A stretch of DNA of 46,130 nt. Origin: an uncultured Saprospiraceae bacterium (GTDB taxonomy: Bacteria > Bacteroidota > Bacteroidia > Chitinophagales > Saprospiraceae). The stretch lies in the NCBI GenBank assembly GCA_937944245.1, contig CALDYY010000007.1:1-46130 (forward strand), written 5' to 3'. The notes under the pieces were generated by a model that was given only the letters and a program-made list of their open reading frames with translations, made no database searches and was not told the DNA's origin. Both the position numbers and the translations under genes were made by a program. This document shows positions 44,589 through 46,130 of the stretch, piece after piece; position 1 is the stretch's first letter; each line of letters starts with the position of its first letter.

Positions 44589-44966
44589 ATGGACAATAAT
44601 TCTTGCATACGGAAACAAGCGGACATTAAACAAATAAACCGCTGTAAACACAGAGTTTCAGAACTCGATGGTGCATTTGACTATTTATCGAATGGACTTG
44701 AATTAGCGGGAAATAATGTAAGATTGAAAATTCTATTTCTGCTTTATGAAGAAAACCGACTTTGTGTTTGTGATATGAGCGACATTCTTGGTATGACAAC
44801 TTCAGCAGTTTCTCAACACTTGCGAAAACTCAAAGACAGAAAACTCATTAAAACAGAACGAGAAGCGCAAACCATTTTTTACTCTTTGACAAAAGGGTAT
44901 GAAAAAATATTGAAACCTTTTTTCAAAATACTTGAAGAAATGAGCGAATTAGAAATTTCAAAATAA
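44589..44966 (+). CDS. ArsR/SmtB-family metal-responsive repressor
   Basis: A 125-residue winged-helix repressor. The helix-turn-helix is CDMSDILGMTTSAVSQHLRKLKDRKLI; the preceding helix carries the metal-site motif LCVCD (C59 and C61), as in the alpha-3 type site of ArsR. Two further Cys (C6, C19) lie in the N-terminal arm and could complete a site for Hg, Cd or Pb as in CadC. The wing reads REAQTIFYSLT. It is followed by MerTP and a GDCCVxC gene, so it is probably a mercury or thiophilic-metal regulator replacing MerR. It has its own operator and promoter, and the mRNA is likely leaderless. Confidence 0.92.
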   Translation: MDNNSCIRKQADIKQINRCKHRVSELDGAFDYLSNGLELAGNNVRLKILFLLYEENRLCVCDMSDILGMTTSAVSQHLRKLKDRKLIKTEREAQTIFYSLTKGYEKILKPFFKILEEMSELEISK

Positions 44967-45045
44967 TTACAAAGAACAAGGTGTATTTTACAAAGCCATG
45001 CAAACTCAAAAAAAGCGGTCATCAAAACGAAATTTTAGAAACAAT

Positions 45046-45666
45046 ATGAAATCAGACACCAAACTCATCAGTGCAGGACTTTTGACAGCAGTTGCAGCTT
45101 CATTGTGTTGCATAACACCGGTCTTGGCTTTAGTGGCAGGTACAAGCGGACTTGCGTCAACTTTTTCTTGGCTTGAACCATTTCGTCCGTATTTTATCGG
45201 TTTGACGATTTTAGTGCTTGGGTTTGCTTGGTATCAAAAGTTGAACACCAAAAAAGAAATTGACTGTAACTGTGAGACAGCAAACCTAACTGGCGACAAA
45301 GCAGGAAAACCAAAATTCACTCAATCAAAAACGTTTTTGGGAATAGTAACTGCATTTGCTATCGTTATGCTTGCTTTTCCTTACTACTCAAGTGTTTTCT
45401 ACCCAAAGACAGAAAAGCAAATCATAATGGTGAATCCATCGAATATTCAAAGAATTGAGTTTACAATCAAAGGAATGACTTGTGCGAGTTGCGAAAAACA
45501 CGTTAATCATGAAGTAAACAAATTGACAGGAATAATCAGTTCAAAGGCTTCTTATGAAAATGGAAATGCAATCGTAGAATTTGACAACTCAAAAACTACT
45601 ATTTTGGAAATTGAAAAAGCAATAAACTCAACAGGATATTCTGTAACCGATAAAAAAGAAAACTAG
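45046..45666 (+). CDS. merTP: Mercuric ion transport fusion protein MerTP
   Basis: A 206-residue inner-membrane protein bringing Hg(II) into the cytoplasm. Helix 1 holds the vicinal Cys pair C21-C22 in AASLCCITPVLALVAGTSG. A second helix (about 48-64) is followed by the cytosolic Cys pair DCNCE (C74, C76), then a third helix (about 97-115). The C-terminal half is a MerP-like HMA domain with GMTCASCEKH (C146, C149) and the usual FDNSKTTILEIEKAINSTGY. So MerT and MerP are fused, a layout known in Bacteroidota. An upstream ATG at 44998 would add 16 basic residues; the ATG at 45046 is preferred. It is 79 bases downstream of the ArsR gene. No merA is visible. Confidence 0.9.
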   Translation: MKSDTKLISAGLLTAVAASLCCITPVLALVAGTSGLASTFSWLEPFRPYFIGLTILVLGFAWYQKLNTKKEIDCNCETANLTGDKAGKPKFTQSKTFLGIVTAFAIVMLAFPYYSSVFYPKTEKQIIMVNPSNIQRIEFTIKGMTCASCEKHVNHEVNKLTGIISSKASYENGNAIVEFDNSKTTILEIEKAINSTGYSVTDKKEN

Positions 45667-45714
45667 AAGCGAAGGCACTTTCGCTCAATAAAAGCTATAA
45701 AACACAGCAATCTA

Positions 45715-45924
45715 ATGAGTAAAATCAAGTTACAATCAATAATCACTTGCCCTAATTGCGGACAAGAGAAACAAGAAACAATGCCGACAGACGCTTGCCA
45801 ATATTTTTACGAATGTGAAAAATGTAATCAAGTTCTTAAACCAAAACAGGGCGACTGCTGTGTTTACTGTAGTTACGGAAGTATTGCTTGTCCACCAATC
45901 CAAAAATATAAAAATTGCTGCTGA
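45715..45924 (+). CDS. GDCCVxC-domain small cysteine-rich protein
   Basis: A 69-residue protein with 11 Cys (residues 12, 15, 28, 34, 37, 48, 49, 52, 59, 68, 69). It has two CxxC knuckles, CPNCG and CEKC, probably a zinc ribbon, then the family block QGDCCVYCSYGS and CPP. This is the GDCCVxC domain of small proteins found in mer operons; in some relatives one Cys is selenocysteine, but here all are TGC or TGT. A metal-thiolate role (handing or detoxifying mercury) fits the context but is inferred. It lies 48 bases after merTP, which leaves room for a small hairpin (AGCGAA/TTCGCT at 45668-45685). Confidence 0.85.
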   Translation: MSKIKLQSIITCPNCGQEKQETMPTDACQYFYECEKCNQVLKPKQGDCCVYCSYGSIACPPIQKYKNCC

Positions 45925-45990
45925 CAAGGTAAAAACATCAAAGCCACTAAAACAAGTTTGGCAAAAGAATTACCCTACTCACTGAAATAA

Positions 45991-46130
45991 GAGCATGTTT
46001 AAATTTTTAATTACTGAAAACCAATATTTTATGAACCTGACTTCAGTAAGGCTTAGTCATTTAGCCCGCTAAATTCCCTCGCCTTCCTATTGTCAGAACC
46101 ACAAACTATTGATTTTCACTTAAAGAAAAT
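45991..46130 (-). mobile_element. Second copy of the MITE-like element, inverted, cut by the window end
   Basis: Starting at GAGCATGTTTAAATTTTT (45991) the sequence is the reverse complement of 15847-15986 with 5 differences in 140 bases. It is preceded by TAA at 45988-45990, the same target as the first copy. The window stops about 14 bases before the other terminal repeat would be expected. It may be a full-length MITE or the end of a larger element that supplies the transposase. It follows the GDCCVxC gene by 66 bases. Confidence 0.85.

Noticed and set aside
15833-46130. Composite transposon bounded by the two inverted element copies
   Set aside because: The interval holds ordinary chromosomal genes (type IX cassette, OstA-like, aat, clpS) and no transposase or recombinase; the copies are small and non-autonomous.

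Overview
The window looks like chromosome from an AT-rich Bacteroidota bacterium, most likely of the Saprospiria/Chitinophagia type. The placement rests on type IX secretion genes (PorP/SprF, OmpA/PD40, a type B sorting-domain adhesin), several Bacteroidota-restricted families (OstA-like, DUF4293, DUF6913-like, BatE-like, DUF5916), near absence of Shine-Dalgarno sequences, and promoters of the Bacteroidota type (TTG, about 19 bases, TAnnTTTG). No phage, CRISPR array or intact transposase gene is visible.

Layout. 1-7400: cell-envelope and housekeeping genes (truncated SH3 lipoprotein, LysM glucosaminidase, outer-membrane barrel, mtaB, a frameshifted MATE transporter, a DUF6913-like gene, accA). 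7518-7756: tRNA-Asp with promoter and terminator. 8006-12392: a secreted aldose epimerase lipoprotein and a large exported BNR-propeller protein. 12430-15775 (minus): fabG, a SpoIIM-domain membrane protein that looks like a fusion, and a DUF4129 protein. 15833-15986: a 154-bp MITE-like element. 16036-19413: a Dna2-like nuclease-helicase. 19673-28508: a three-gene type IX secretion cassette (PorP/SprF, PD40-OmpA, 1633-residue type B cargo). 28584-29839: a decayed accessory patch with an intact antitoxin, a PIN toxin broken by two nonsense codons, and coding remnants. 29852-33852 (minus): BatE-like, OstA-like, TSUP and YnfA genes. 34163-42066: a lipoprotein, a FAD oxidoreductase, DUF4293, a lipoprotein-type methyltransferase, the N-degron pair aat and clpS, a peroxiredoxin, a lipoprotein/MacB-type ABC transporter with a His-rich loop, and a Uma2 protein. 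42204-44414: a DUF5916 protein. 44544-45924: a mercury module (ArsR regulator with a clear operator, MerTP, GDCCVxC protein) with no reductase in view. 45991-46130: a second copy of the MITE, inverted, running off the window.

Points deserving attention: (i) the dispersed element family, with two copies identical at 135 of 140 positions and two degenerate end copies, all next to TAA or TTA; (ii) three genes whose -7 box ends 4-6 bases before the ATG, implying leaderless or almost leaderless mRNAs; (iii) the decayed patch, in which three apparent Glu codons have become stops; (iv) a lipoprotein-type SAM methyltransferase; (v) a mer import module lacking merA. I found no convincing wholly new multi-gene system. 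The most system-like unit is the type IX cargo cassette, which fits known biology.
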